Below are positions 21,838 to 31,838 of a stretch of DNA of 64,000 nucleotides, in pieces. Position 1 is the stretch's first letter. Every line of letters begins with the position of its first letter. Source of the stretch: Fulvia fulva (lineage: Eukaryota > Ascomycota > Dothideomycetes > Mycosphaerellales > Mycosphaerellaceae); NCBI RefSeq assembly GCF_020509005.1, contig NC_063013.1, positions 6,944,001 to 7,008,000 on the forward strand, given 5' to 3'. A program made the translations under genes and the position numbers. The notes under the pieces were generated by a model. The model was given only the letters and a program-made list of their open reading frames with translations. It was not told where the DNA came from and ran no database searches.

Positions 21838-23213
21838 TCAATACGTCGCTGCAAGACGCTGCACGAGATATTCTCCACTGTAAGCAAGCAAGTCAGCCTG
21901 GCCCATGCAATGCCTCTCCACGAACGCCGTACCTGCTCATGCCTGGATACTGCTTCGGCCTTGTCTCACTATACGTGCCCGCAATGGCATCGATGAACTG
22001 ATCGAAGTTGGGATTGCAAAAGTATGCAATGGAGTACCTTGCCGGATGCACATCTGCCGTCGTGGGTGGCTCCACAACGCGATGCTTCGTGCTCTTGATG
22101 GTCTTGTTCGACCAGCGAGCTAGCAAGTCTCCTGCATTGACTACGATGGTGTCCTTGATCGGTGTGGCATCAACATAGTTCGAACTGGGCGGTAGCACCT
22201 GCAGGCCGCCTCTGTCGTCCTAGGTCAAAGTCAGTATGGTGTTCCTGTATGACCGGCGTCCGACTGGCGGCATCTCAACGTCGGCTGGCGTGATGGATTC
22301 AATTGCACACCATCGGTATCACAAGCCGTGTTCGTGGTCCGAAGCCTAAGAGGTCTCCCTCTCATGCCAACACCGGAACACATCTCGGTCGAGATCATGG
22401 ACTCTGCACGCCGACGTGGCCAGACAGCCACAGACCACCCTCCAACACCAGAAGCGGACTCACTCACCTGAAACAAACAAGTAATACTCCAATAATCCGT
22501 ATGCGCCCCCGCCCTAACAGTATTCCCATTCTCCCTAAACGCCTCACTCCTCACTTCCGGATAATGCAGCAGTCTCAACGTATCATCCCCCCCGCATCCG
22601 TAAACCGATCAAACCACCCCTCCTCAATCCCCAACCCCACCGCAACAGCCCGCATTATTCGCCCACGCAGCCACTTCCCCAACTCATGAAACTCCAGCAT
22701 CCTCGCTTTGAAAACTCTCCCTTCCTCATCGAATTTATCCGGCCACTGATTCGACAGCTCCGCCTCCGTCTCAGTCTCAGTCTCAGTCTCCCGCCCAATC
22801 TCGAACGACTCCTTGAGATCAACCCCCCCCCCTTCTCCCGAATCTCCGCAACCTCACCGGCATCTCGAGCATCCATCGTTTTCTCCCGCCCAGGCCGGGA
22901 ATATCCCCGATTCGCCTCCGGCGTCGTCCAGCGCAGGGCGAGTTTCTGCCGTAAAGGTCGGTGGAAGAAGGTTGCCGGCTTCGCAGAACGTTTGCGTGTT
23001 TTTTTTATTCGCGGGGGATGCCGTGGGGGGTTTTTTCTTTAGAGGTAGAGGAATTCTGCCTGTGGGAAAGCTTTGCAGGATGGAGTGGGCGGTGGTGCGT
23101 TTGGTGGGTTTCGTCGCCGGTGAGGGTGAGGAAGGGGGAGACGTCGATGAGGGGGATTTCGATTTCGAGGGTGGAGGGGGGGAATGCTGAGGGGGGTTGG
23201 GGTTGGGGGGCAT
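21838..23213 (-). pseudogene. 2-oxoglutarate/Fe(II) oxygenase (isopenicillin N synthase-like), frameshifted
   Basis: The minus strand encodes a recognisable 2OG-Fe(II) dioxygenase. The N-terminus is IEIPLIDVSPF; then ANRGYSRPGREK, DLKESFEIGRE, and LRLLHYPEV followed by the iron-binding HTD in RAGAHTDYWSITCLFQ. After a 248-bp intron (22,220-22,467) comes DDRGGLQVLPP, then NAGDLLARWSN and the second iron ligand in STKHRVVEPP. A last 55-bp intron (21,878-21,932) leads to GEYLVQRLAATY and the stop at 21,838. The frame is broken at several places, each at or near a homopolymer: a run of 10 G (minus strand) near 22,823-22,832, a G7 run near 22,590, and C/A runs between 22,990 and 23,200. The active-site residues are intact. 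Either this is a recent pseudogene or the homopolymers are mis-sequenced. Confidence 0.75.
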
Positions 23214-23790
23214 CTTTCTTGCTTCGCGGTGGAATGGGAAGGGGAGGTGAGGTGAGGTGAAGTGGGAGGTGGGAGGTGTGTGGTTGAATCAGAGTTGCTG
23301 CCCTGGCTCCCCAGAATATACTTAAAATCAGCCACAATCGTGGTCTGTGGTCTGCTGGGGCGGAGGACAGTCTAGATTCCAGTTGCAGTTGCCTGTTTTG
23401 GAGGTGTTGGAGATAAGGACTTGCAGGCGATGCAGGCAGGCAGGGCAGGTGCCCCACTTTGAGTGATAGGCAGGATGGACGAGTGGGGTGTTTTTGGAGG
23501 TGACCTGAGAGCTCTCGGCCAGGGCCGATGGTGCTTTCTCTTATTATTATTGAAATACAACAATAGCGCCCGCGTTTGAGTTGCGGTTTTGTCTTCTACC
23601 ATTTCCTAACTGACTAAAGACAGCACTCGCAAGGTGACAGGACCCCCACCGGATCACCCAGTCGCCCTGACCACCCCGTTAGAATACACACGACACGACA
23701 ACACCCGGAACCACTTCAATCCAACATTCCCCATCAGCAACAGACAGACCAGTCAAAAACTCCAGCACCCCAAGCCCCGACACCGCCACA
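23214..23790. other. Divergent intergenic region
   Basis: Lies between the oxygenase pseudogene (-) and the amidohydrolase (+). It is rich in homopurine/homopyrimidine runs. No gene is recognised. Confidence 0.5.
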
Positions 23791-24879
23791 ATGCCCACCG
23801 TCGATATCCACACCCACATGTACCCACCCACCCTCCTCTCCCTCCTCCGCACCCGCTCCCACGTCCCCTACGTCCGCACCTTCCCGGACCAAGTCGAGGC
23901 CGGCGAGCGCCTCGTGATCCTCCCCGCCGAAGAGGCCAGCACTGGGACTTCCCGCGGCCGACCCATGGGGCCCGAGTACCACGACATCAAGCAGAAAATC
24001 GCATTCATGGACCTCCACGCGATTGATGTGTCAGTTCTGAGTCTGGCAAATCCGTGGCTGGATTGGTTGGCGAAGGAGGAAGGGGTGGAGGTTGCGAGGG
24101 GGGTTAATGATGATGTGGAGGGGATGTGTAAGGCTTACCGGGGGAGGTTGTACCATTTTGGGACGTTGCCGTTGAGTGCGGATGTGGGGGTGATTGTGGG
24201 GGAGGTGAGGAGGTTGAGGGGGTTGAGGTTTTGTAGGGGGGTTGTGATGGGGACGAGTGGATTGGGAGAGGGGTTGGATGATTCGAGACTGGATGGGATT
24301 TGGAGGGCGATTGAGGAGGCAGAGATGGTGGTTTTCTTGCATCCGCATTATGGGCTGCCGGGGGATGTGTATGGACCCAGAGCTGGGGATTATGGTCATG
24401 TGCTTGCTTTGGCGATGGGATTCCCGATGGAGACGACGATTGCTGTGACGAGGATGTTGCTTTCTGGTGTGTTTGATCGCTTCAGCAAGCTCAATGTCTT
24501 GCTTGCGCACAGCGGTGGCACACTACCGTTCCTCGCCGGCCGAATCGAGAGTTGTATCGCGCACGATGCGCATATGAAGAAGGCTGGGGCGCTCGAGAAT
24601 CGGAGAGATGTGTGGGATGTGCTGAAGAAGAACATCTACCTGGATGCAGTCATCTACTCAGATGTTGGAGTGAAAGCTGCCATCGATGCTTCTGGTGCCG
24701 ACAGGTTGATGTTTGGCACGGATCATCCTTTCTTCCCGCCGCTGGAGGGTGAAGGACAGGAGTGGCTGAGTGTCACGTCGAACAACAACGCTGTCAGGGC
24801 GGCAATGGGCAGTGATGTGCAGGGTGTAAAGGATATTATGGGTGGGAATGCAGTGCGGATTTTGCACCTCGACAGCTAA
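23791..24879 (+). CDS. Amidohydrolase-2 family decarboxylase (ACMSD-like)
   Basis: Single exon, 362 aa. It has the TIM-barrel metal-binding pattern of amidohydrolase family 2: HTH at residues 7-9, a metal-ligand histidine in FLHPHYG (about 180), HSGG (about 250), and the C-terminal GTDHPFFPP with the catalytic aspartate near 311. Close characterised relatives are 2-amino-3-carboxymuconate-6-semialdehyde decarboxylase (tryptophan/kynurenine catabolism) and gamma-resorcylate or o-pyrocatechuate decarboxylases. The general shape (N-terminal HTH, C-terminal GTDHPFFPP) fits ACMSD best, but the substrate is inferred. Codon use shifts from C-rich to G-rich third positions after about 24,030, with no frame break. 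The gene converges on LIG4: the two stop codons are 88 bp apart, so 3' UTRs probably overlap. Confidence 0.85.
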   Translation: MPTVDIHTHMYPPTLLSLLRTRSHVPYVRTFPDQVEAGERLVILPAEEASTGTSRGRPMGPEYHDIKQKIAFMDLHAIDVSVLSLANPWLDWLAKEEGVEVARGVNDDVEGMCKAYRGRLYHFGTLPLSADVGVIVGEVRRLRGLRFCRGVVMGTSGLGEGLDDSRLDGIWRAIEEAEMVVFLHPHYGLPGDVYGPRAGDYGHVLALAMGFPMETTIAVTRMLLSGVFDRFSKLNVLLAHSGGTLPFLAGRIESCIAHDAHMKKAGALENRRDVWDVLKKNIYLDAVIYSDVGVKAAIDASGADRLMFGTDHPFFPPLEGEGQEWLSVTSNNNAVRAAMGSDVQGVKDIMGGNAVRILHLDS

Positions 24880-24967
24880 GCAGTTCTCCGGACGGGTATC
24901 CTGGTGTCGGTATTCCAAGACTGCTATCATGCAAGCACTTCAAGTCTGCGCATATCCTGGGACATGG

Positions 24968-27940
24968 TCAGCGACGTCTGCAGCCGAGTGTGAAAGACTT
25001 ACGCTCTTCATCCAGCCGGGTCCCTTCTGCCCAGCTGTCCGTCACCCAGTCATGGCTGACTATGCGTGGCAACTGCTTCTTATTGGCAATAGCTTTACGC
25101 ATGCGCCGAGCAGCACCTGCATCACCCTTCGGCACCACAACGTGGGCGACCAAATCGTCTTCGATCGAGTCTGCCACAGTGCCTCCAGCGAACTCGAACA
25201 GCCTGGTGGTCTCGAAGGCGACGTCCTCAAAGAATGCCGTGACACCGTGAAACATCCAGCCAGGCATCGCATCAAGCTCATGTCCATGATCATTGAGCTG
25301 ATCGAGGATCTCTGCTGGCTCGAAGCCATCTTCAACCTTGGAGGGCATACTCTTGAACAGCTGGAGCAGAGCCTCTGGTGTTACATCTCGAGCATAGCTA
25401 TCACCGTACTCATCAACATTATCGTCGTACCTTCCTTCTTCTGACGACATCGTATGCAGTAAGTGTTGCGGCTCGAACGGTAATAACAGCCCAGGCCGCC
25501 CAATGTCAGCTTCACTCTGCTTCACGCAATCGAGTAGCCAGCTCGGTCGAATGATGTTTCTCTCGTCACGCTTCGCGATAGAGGCAACTTTGATCACACG
25601 CCGGTCGGCGATGAGGATTGTGTGGGGATCTGTCTCTGCTGCAACGATGTTACCGCCGTTGGCTTTGATCAATGCTTCAAGCTCAGCTTTGGACTTCTTG
25701 ATTGGGTTTGGCGCCTCGCTCATTACGAAGAAGCTCAAGCCTTCGAAGACTTTTGTAGCAGGTCCAGCATAGGGTGTTGTTACTTCGTCTTCCTGGCCTT
25801 GAATGATCAATGCGCGCTTGCGCTTCCGAGTCGTTCGTTGCTTTCGCGCCTCGTCAATCTTGAACTTCTTCTCTTCTTTGGCGTGTTCAGCTTCGTTCTT
25901 GAGCGCGATGAACTCGTCAACGCTGAGTGCTTGCGTCCAATCTTTGTCCGTCCTCAGCTTTTTGAAGCGAGGAAAGCGCAGGGTGGCCCCTAACCTGAAT
26001 TGCTCGGTGCCGCCAACTTGAGCAGCCTTGACGGAGATCACGACTGAGTCTTCAGGCTTGATCCATACGTCGGGTTTCTCGTATTGGCGATCACCGCCGC
26101 CCAGCTCGAGCCAGTCCGTTGGTGGCTTCTTCCTGTCCCAGTCTATCCACTTACCGTCTGTTCGATGTCGAATTTCAGCGTAGTCGTTGGCGCTGAAGCC
26201 ACCGCCGACTTTGAAGAAGGACCAAGTCTTCTGAGGGTTGGTGTTAGGGAACGCTTCGAAGATAACGGCGGGGACTCTGAGGCCACACATGAAGCTGCTC
26301 AGGCCTCCGCCTCGTTTGCCAGAGCCATAGTAGCCACCGACGACAACGCAGTCCAACGACTCGCCGAACTCGGTCATGTACTCGGGCTTAACTTTGATCC
26401 AGTCATCGTTGCGCTCGTTGAGCCGATATGGGGATCGAGGATTCTTCAGCACCAGGCCTTCACTTGCTTCAGCCACTACTTGACGTAGGATAAGATCGAT
26501 CTCAGACGCTTCTTGGGCTTCTTGGTACTCGTGAATTTCTAGTCGACGCTTGACGGATGTGATACTGGAAGTGAGCGCTTTCCGCCGATCGCGTAAAGTG
26601 TACCGTGTGAGGTCCTTGTCGTTGAGATACAAACAGTCAAACACCTTGAAGAGTGGACGATGTCCACCCGCGAATGGATTTTGCTGTTGTTCCAGGGCAG
26701 CTGTTTTCAGTGTGCCGAAGCCGACCACACAGTCTTCCTTCATATCCCAGGTGATCATCTCGCCGTCCAGGATTATGTTTCGCACGCCGTCTTTGAGCGC
26801 GTCTCGTATGTGCCGTGTCAATGCTGCATTGTCGTCTTCGAAGCCATTACCATACAGGTAGGTGTAGTCTTTCGCCTTGCGCGACCAGAACCCGAAGCGA
26901 TGACCACCGGGCATATTCTCATCTTCAATCATGTGCATCTGCATACGCTCGCCGTCAAGCTTCTCTTCGATCCAGAAAACAGGGTCTTCTTCAATCGGAT
27001 TCATCTTCGCCACCATCTGCTCCATGGAACGCATCTGGAAGGCGGCCAATTGTGGTTGGAAACACTGCATCAAGCATATGCCGGCGTCATCGCCTTCTAG
27101 TCGTACATCCGGATCGTAGAGCTCCCAGCACACACGTTTCAAGCTGCTCGAGATGTTGAAGAGATTCTCAGCATCTGGGTGCCAAATGTCGAAGAACGTC
27201 TTCTCCGTTGCGCCTACCTTCATTTGACGCAAGATCATGCGGATGAGCCATAGCATTTCCTCGGCGTTCATGCGATTGTAGAACTCTTCGATAATGGGAC
27301 GCTGGTTCTCTTCCTTCTGGGCGACCGACAGGCGGTCAAGTAGTTCGTTGACCTCAGCAATGGTCATGTCTCCCGGTGTTTGTCGCATTGGGCGCTTGCT
27401 GATGACATTGAAACACCTTCCTGCAAAGTCACCAGCTGTTGAACTCCCAGATTCCGCTCCAGGCAGTTTCCAGTGCAGCATGTTGTAGCCATCTTCGCTG
27501 TCCTTGTTGATCTTCAGGACGCGAACGAGGAGCTTGCCGAGTGTCATCTCCTTCAACCCGTACATGCCTCGATCGCGGTCCTTCTCAGGCACGATGAGGC
27601 GGAAAGCAGGATAAATGTCGTTGCCGACCTCTTTGCGCCATCTTCCGATGAATCTGTCTATGATTGATCGTCTGATCTCGTTGGGGTTGTTCCTCGGTCC
27701 ATCAGTTCCAACCTTCTTGCGAGCCTGCGCTGGTCCTGTGGGTTTCTTTTTATTGTCGTTCAGTGGATTGAAAAGATGTGTAAACAGCTCATGGAATGGC
27801 AGAGTCTTGGAGTGATTGTGAGGCCGATTGGGATACTTCTCATCGAGTTCCTGTTCAGTCATTGTGCCATGGCCGTACATCATATGTTCCTCCTCTGCCG
27901 CTTCTGGGTTCTGCATCTCGACATCATCGTCTTCCGCCAT
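24968..27940 (-). CDS. LIG4: DNA ligase IV (non-homologous end joining)
   Basis: Single long exon, 990 aa from the ATG at 27,940; the frame is open further upstream but without an ATG that fits. Domains in order: ATP-dependent ligase DNA-binding domain (about 35-260), nucleotidyltransferase domain with motif I EEKLDGER (adenylated Lys327), motif III-type FKVFDCLYLN, motif IV EGLVLKN, and motif V WIKVKPEY. An OB-fold follows, then two BRCT domains (about 740-830 and 890-985) flanking the XRCC4/Lif1-binding linker. Lig4 seals double-strand breaks in the nucleus with Lif1/XRCC4. The C-terminus (..TRLDEERKS..) contains a GTAAGT that could be a donor for a short last intron, so the final few residues are uncertain. 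It is divergent from IRS4, with a TGACG array between them. Confidence 0.95.
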   Translation of the reverse strand: MAEDDDVEMQNPEAAEEEHMMYGHGTMTEQELDEKYPNRPHNHSKTLPFHELFTHLFNPLNDNKKKPTGPAQARKKVGTDGPRNNPNEIRRSIIDRFIGRWRKEVGNDIYPAFRLIVPEKDRDRGMYGLKEMTLGKLLVRVLKINKDSEDGYNMLHWKLPGAESGSSTAGDFAGRCFNVISKRPMRQTPGDMTIAEVNELLDRLSVAQKEENQRPIIEEFYNRMNAEEMLWLIRMILRQMKVGATEKTFFDIWHPDAENLFNISSSLKRVCWELYDPDVRLEGDDAGICLMQCFQPQLAAFQMRSMEQMVAKMNPIEEDPVFWIEEKLDGERMQMHMIEDENMPGGHRFGFWSRKAKDYTYLYGNGFEDDNAALTRHIRDALKDGVRNIILDGEMITWDMKEDCVVGFGTLKTAALEQQQNPFAGGHRPLFKVFDCLYLNDKDLTRYTLRDRRKALTSSITSVKRRLEIHEYQEAQEASEIDLILRQVVAEASEGLVLKNPRSPYRLNERNDDWIKVKPEYMTEFGESLDCVVVGGYYGSGKRGGGLSSFMCGLRVPAVIFEAFPNTNPQKTWSFFKVGGGFSANDYAEIRHRTDGKWIDWDRKKPPTDWLELGGGDRQYEKPDVWIKPEDSVVISVKAAQVGGTEQFRLGATLRFPRFKKLRTDKDWTQALSVDEFIALKNEAEHAKEEKKFKIDEARKQRTTRKRKRALIIQGQEDEVTTPYAGPATKVFEGLSFFVMSEAPNPIKKSKAELEALIKANGGNIVAAETDPHTILIADRRVIKVASIAKRDERNIIRPSWLLDCVKQSEADIGRPGLLLPFEPQHLLHTMSSEEGRYDDNVDEYGDSYARDVTPEALLQLFKSMPSKVEDGFEPAEILDQLNDHGHELDAMPGWMFHGVTAFFEDVAFETTRLFEFAGGTVADSIEDDLVAHVVVPKGDAGAARRMRKAIANKKQLPRIVSHDWVTDSWAEGTRLDEERKSFTLGCRRR

Positions 27941-28138
27941 GGTGGCGTGCTGTTTGATGGGGTGGTGATGGAAGGTGGGGGATGTAAGAATGAGAGAGGC
28001 GGAAGAAGAGAAGCGGCGAGGTGTGTGCTCCGCGGTGTTGAAGAAGGTCACATCGCATCTGCCATTCACCTACCTGTTGATGTGTTGTTAATGGAAGGTC
28101 AAGGCAGCAATGCGCTACCCAAGACCCTTGCCTATGCC

Positions 28139-28228
28139 GTGACGCGCGATCTCGTGACGCATGATCTCGTGACGTGTGATGTCGTGACGTGTGATGTCGT
28201 GACGCGCGATCTCGTGACGCAAGATCCC
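28139..28228. promoter_or_regulatory. Six tandem 15-bp units with TGACG core, LIG4/IRS4 promoter
   Basis: Six units of exactly 15 bp (gtgacgcgcgatctc and close variants) start at 28,139, 28,154, 28,169, 28,184, 28,199 and 28,214, and a partial seventh (gtgaccggg) follows. Each unit carries GTGACG. TGACG(T) is the half-site of bZIP/CREB-ATF factors (established knowledge). The array lies about 200 bp from the LIG4 start and about 190 bp from the IRS4 start. A regulatory role is inferred; a neutral minisatellite is the alternative. Confidence 0.6.
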
Positions 28229-28414
28229 GTGACCGGGTTAGTTCTAGGAACGGCTGCGCAGCGTATCTTGGTCTTGGTACCCTGCGCTTACGGTGCCGTT
28301 TCAATGGAGCTATTTTGATAACAGACACCCAGAGTAACCACTTCCTTCATTTCAAGGCCTTTCTGTTGTCAACAACAATGAAAGCGCGACCACGATCTCG
28401 CTCTGCATGCGCAT

Positions 28415-30268
28415 ATGCATCCCTCCAGACCGTCGAGAGCCTCTTCCCTCGCTAGCGTCGACACCCACACCACAAACAACAATGCCGCTCTGCTTGGAGC
28501 CACGCGAGCTTTTGGCAGGCCGAAACCCGCTACGAAACACCACACCGGTGATCATGGAGCGCTCTCTGCGGCCACGACAGCTGAGCGCGGAAGGACGATG
28601 CCCGACCGCAGCTTCTCCAGGTCTCCACTGCCGCTGCCAGGGTCGTCGGCAGGCGGTGATATCATCAAGGAGAAGGAGAAGGAGAAGTCGCCAGCGCTGG
28701 ACTTGGTGAATATGCCACGTTTGCGTATACCGCAGAACGATGCTCCACCACCACACGTCAGGTCGCCCTCTCAGCAGGCCGCTGTCTTGGCTGCCACACG
28801 TGCCCATCCGCCAGCCCCCGCACCAAAGAACGAGGTCGCACCTCCATCTCGTGGGAAGACATCTGCCAGGCCGGCGATAGCGCCAAAACCTCGGAGACTG
28901 AGTGGACACCTCGGGAAGATTGAGGAGACCAACGATGTCAGCGACAAGCCAACGGACACAACGCCGATCGCACCGACCACATCACTCGTTGATCTGTTCG
29001 AGCAAAGGTTGAAGGAGACGCAGCAATCGGAGAAGAAGCCAGAGCCGATAGTCGTCAAGCCGCATGACGGGCTTTCCATCAAGAGCCCCAAGCCAGTGAT
29101 GCCGCCCAAGTCAGGCATCACATCCATGATTCAGATGCAATACACGGGGAACGAAGGCGGGAGGCAAGCAGCACAAAGGTTCTCGCCTCAGAGAATGAAG
29201 AGAGATTCGGCAGTATCGGACCAACAGGATGGCAATGTCAGCTCAGGAGAATCTTTCGTCTCGGCTTCAGAGGATCTGGACGCGCAGTCTCCTCGCGAAA
29301 GCCCAGCAGCTGTGAAACCTCATTGGACCACGACGCAAAGCCCATCGCCAGGGCAGTTATTGCAGCAATATACGGGATCAAAGCGTGTCCCTCCACCCTC
29401 GCCATCACCTGTACGCCAAACGACCACGAAACCTATTCAGATTCAACCCCAGCGGAGACCTTCAACCGCACCCTCTGAAAGCATGTCTGTGACCTCCGCC
29501 AAATCGGCAAGATCAATTCCGGCGCAGTATCACCAAGCATATCCCCGTGGCATGACGCCTCAAATGAGTGGTGATCAACTGGCAAACGCCATCGTTGCGT
29601 CAAGTCTCGCGTCTTCAAGGGCGCCTTCTCCAATGCACTTGGAGCCACCACCAGTGCCTGGCCGGCACACAAAACATCATCACCACCACCACAAGCTGGC
29701 CTTCTCGCGCACTCCTAGTCCAGCCAAAGGTGGCATGCTGCACACTTTGCGGAAGACCGATGATACAGCGTCCGACAGTGAAGATGATCCTCACCCTTAC
29801 GCCAAGCACAAGAAGAAGCGGCTAGTGCGAAAGCATCCCAACAAGCATCATGAAGGCGATCGGAAGCGATGGCGAGATGCTGTTACTGACCGCGAGCGGA
29901 AACGATATGAGGGCGTATGGGCAGCGAACAAGGGTCTAAACTTCTCGTTCACTCCCGAAGAACAGCAATCTTTCTCTCGCTTGCCGGAACATCCACGAAC
30001 GGTTCAAACGAAGACATCCGCCAACGAGGCAGTCTCAAACATCGTAGCACGAGACATTTGGAGCCGCTCACGCTTACCAGAACAAACATTGGAAATGGTC
30101 TGGGATCTTGTGGACAACGATGCCGTCGGTCGACTACAAAAAGACGAATTCGTGGTTGGAATGTGGTTGATCGACCAACGGCTGAAAGGCCGGAAACTAC
30201 CGGTCAAGGTATCGGAAACAGTTTGGGCGAGCGTCAGAGGCATATCGGGGATCAAAGTCAGGAAGTAG
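28415..30268 (+). CDS. IRS4: Irs4/Tax4-type EH-domain protein
   Basis: Single exon, 617 aa. The first ~470 residues are disordered, rich in Pro/Ser/Lys, with a His run near residue 420. Residues about 500-615 form one C-terminal EH domain: basic lead-in KRWRDAVTDRERKRYEGVWAA, helices around ARDIWSRSRLPEQTLEMVWDLVD, a degenerate EF-hand loop (DNDAVGRLQKDEFVVGMWLID), ending in GIKVRK. In yeast Irs4 and Tax4 bind the phosphatase Inp51 through NPF motifs and regulate phosphoinositide levels, autophagy and rDNA silencing. A single EH domain at the extreme C-terminus is diagnostic. It is divergent from LIG4, 474 bp start to start. Confidence 0.88.
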   Translation: MHPSRPSRASSLASVDTHTTNNNAALLGATRAFGRPKPATKHHTGDHGALSAATTAERGRTMPDRSFSRSPLPLPGSSAGGDIIKEKEKEKSPALDLVNMPRLRIPQNDAPPPHVRSPSQQAAVLAATRAHPPAPAPKNEVAPPSRGKTSARPAIAPKPRRLSGHLGKIEETNDVSDKPTDTTPIAPTTSLVDLFEQRLKETQQSEKKPEPIVVKPHDGLSIKSPKPVMPPKSGITSMIQMQYTGNEGGRQAAQRFSPQRMKRDSAVSDQQDGNVSSGESFVSASEDLDAQSPRESPAAVKPHWTTTQSPSPGQLLQQYTGSKRVPPPSPSPVRQTTTKPIQIQPQRRPSTAPSESMSVTSAKSARSIPAQYHQAYPRGMTPQMSGDQLANAIVASSLASSRAPSPMHLEPPPVPGRHTKHHHHHHKLAFSRTPSPAKGGMLHTLRKTDDTASDSEDDPHPYAKHKKKRLVRKHPNKHHEGDRKRWRDAVTDRERKRYEGVWAANKGLNFSFTPEEQQSFSRLPEHPRTVQTKTSANEAVSNIVARDIWSRSRLPEQTLEMVWDLVDNDAVGRLQKDEFVVGMWLIDQRLKGRKLPVKVSETVWASVRGISGIKVRK

Positions 30269-30665
30269 GAACGCCTGCCCGAGATTCTGCGCCGGGAGGC
30301 ATCGTTGGCTGCTTCTGCTGCGAAGGCGGCGTTGTCGAGGATTAGCGAGAGTGCGTAGTTTGAGCGACTTGGCGCGCGATGATACCCCACTGCGTTTGGA
30401 TAGAGTATCGATAGCGATAGGAATGGCAATTGTTTCTAGCAGGCCCCTGGGGCGTTCGCATTTCCAGGCTGCCATCGTGCACATGAGCTCGGCAACGCGG
30501 CTGACAGAGTTTAACAAGCATGAGTCTGTTTACTGTGCCGCAGACGAACATGGCAGATATGGATCCGTCTTCGCCGATTCTTTCATGATCTCACTTGCTG
30601 CTGGTGTATCGCTCGTTTCTACAATGCCGCAGTCGCGTATCTGGAAGACAAGACATATTGGCACA
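30269..30665. other. Intergenic / 5' region of the F-box gene
   Basis: The frame of the F-box gene is open upstream to 30,351 but begins with a non-ATG codon. Nothing recognisable is encoded before the F-box, so I treat it as untranslated. Confidence 0.5.
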
Positions 30666-31838
30666 ATGCCTTCTGAGCCCACGCTCGAAGGCCTTCCGGC
30701 GGACATACTGGAGAGGATTTCTTGCATGCTGGGTCTGGAAGAGTTGTGCAGTCTTCGGATGACGTGTCGAGATTTTGCTTCTCGTGTGGCTCAAGGTCGT
30801 TTCGTGGAGTACGTTGAACACAAGCGAGTCACTTTCGAAACACTGGCGCTGCAACGATTCGCTGAAATGACAAAGCCCGGCCGTCCGGGATGTCAGATGA
30901 GGGGGTTGTGTATTGTTGGTAGTGTCGATATCTTCGAGAGTTGCTGCGCTGAGTTGCTGGGACGGGTCTTTGAGAATTTGAAAGGGAACTTGGCGAGTGG
31001 ATTTATGGAGTCGCTGGAGATTCAGATGCCGAGTGAGGATGATGATGTGCATGTAAGGACGACCGGGTGGCGGTTGAGGTGGAGTGCTGGGAATGTGCTG
31101 GTGAGGGAGGCGATGCGAGCGCTGGGAGGGAGTGGATTGGCAGTTGGGGCGCTTGATTTGTTTGCGGGGACGAGGTGTTGTGGATTGGGGATTGATTCGC
31201 TGGAGGATGTGCCGTTGGAGTGCCTGAGAGGGTTGAGGAGTGTGAGGTTGAGTTTGACCTACTCGTCTCCCGGGGACGGAGGTATGGACGGAGACGTTCG
31301 TCGTGGGTGTGGAATGTCCTCCCTGCTCACATCCTGCCCTAATCTCGAGGCTGTGGACCTACACTGGTACAACGACGACATCGATCATCGTCCTATATCA
31401 GCCGCGAGCGATGAGAAGCACTTCCTCAACCAAATCAGCTCTCCCTACCTCAACCTCAGAAACCTCACCCTCCGCGGCATATCCTGCCAAAGCTCCGCCC
31501 TCCTCACACTCCTCCAATCCGCCCCTAAACTCCAAACAACCACCCTCGAACACATCCATCCTTCCGGCAACGGCTCCTTCAAACCCATCCCCTCATTCCA
31601 ATCACTACAACATCTGCACCTCAACGACCTAACCGAAGCCAGCAACTTCAACAGAATCCAAAACCCCCTGCAAACTCCACTTCGACGGCCCAGGCAAGCT
31701 TCACCTCCACACCGCAGCGCGGCTCATCAGACCGAATCATCTCACGAGGAAGGCCCAGCAGTGTCGGATGTCGATGACGTATGTTGTGTATGGCGCGAGG
31801 GCGAAGGCGTCGCCGGGGTTGTGGCGGTGTATGGGTAG
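30666..31838 (+). CDS. F-box protein
   Basis: Single exon, 390 aa from the ATG at 30,666, chosen because the F-box begins at once: LEGLPADILERISCMLGLEELCSLRMTCRDF (residues 5-37 region) is a canonical F-box that binds Skp1 in SCF ubiquitin ligases. The rest is a fungal-type substrate region with leucine-rich character (LRSVRLSLTY, LNLRNLTLRGISC, FQSLQHLHL). The last ~50 codons turn basic and low-complexity. The +1 frame from about 31,660 (after an AAAACCCCC run) gives a more natural ending (TYVVYGARAKASPGLWRCMG), so the true C-terminus may lie in that frame. The substrate is unknown. Confidence 0.75.
   Translation: MPSEPTLEGLPADILERISCMLGLEELCSLRMTCRDFASRVAQGRFVEYVEHKRVTFETLALQRFAEMTKPGRPGCQMRGLCIVGSVDIFESCCAELLGRVFENLKGNLASGFMESLEIQMPSEDDDVHVRTTGWRLRWSAGNVLVREAMRALGGSGLAVGALDLFAGTRCCGLGIDSLEDVPLECLRGLRSVRLSLTYSSPGDGGMDGDVRRGCGMSSLLTSCPNLEAVDLHWYNDDIDHRPISAASDEKHFLNQISSPYLNLRNLTLRGISCQSSALLTLLQSAPKLQTTTLEHIHPSGNGSFKPIPSFQSLQHLHLNDLTEASNFNRIQNPLQTPLRRPRQASPPHRSAAHQTESSHEEGPAVSDVDDVCCVWREGEGVAGVVAVYG

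Noticed and set aside
22220..22467. 248-bp intron of the oxygenase as an inserted element
   Set aside because: Splice sites are normal and I see no terminal repeats or duplications; it is simply a long intron.
24968..25010. Last-intron model at the LIG4 C-terminus
   Set aside because: A GTAAGT is present, but no acceptor gives a clearly better ending; kept only as an uncertainty in the LIG4 entry.
28139..28228. CRISPR-like array
   Set aside because: Units are contiguous 15-mers without spacers, in a eukaryotic promoter; it is a minisatellite or site cluster.
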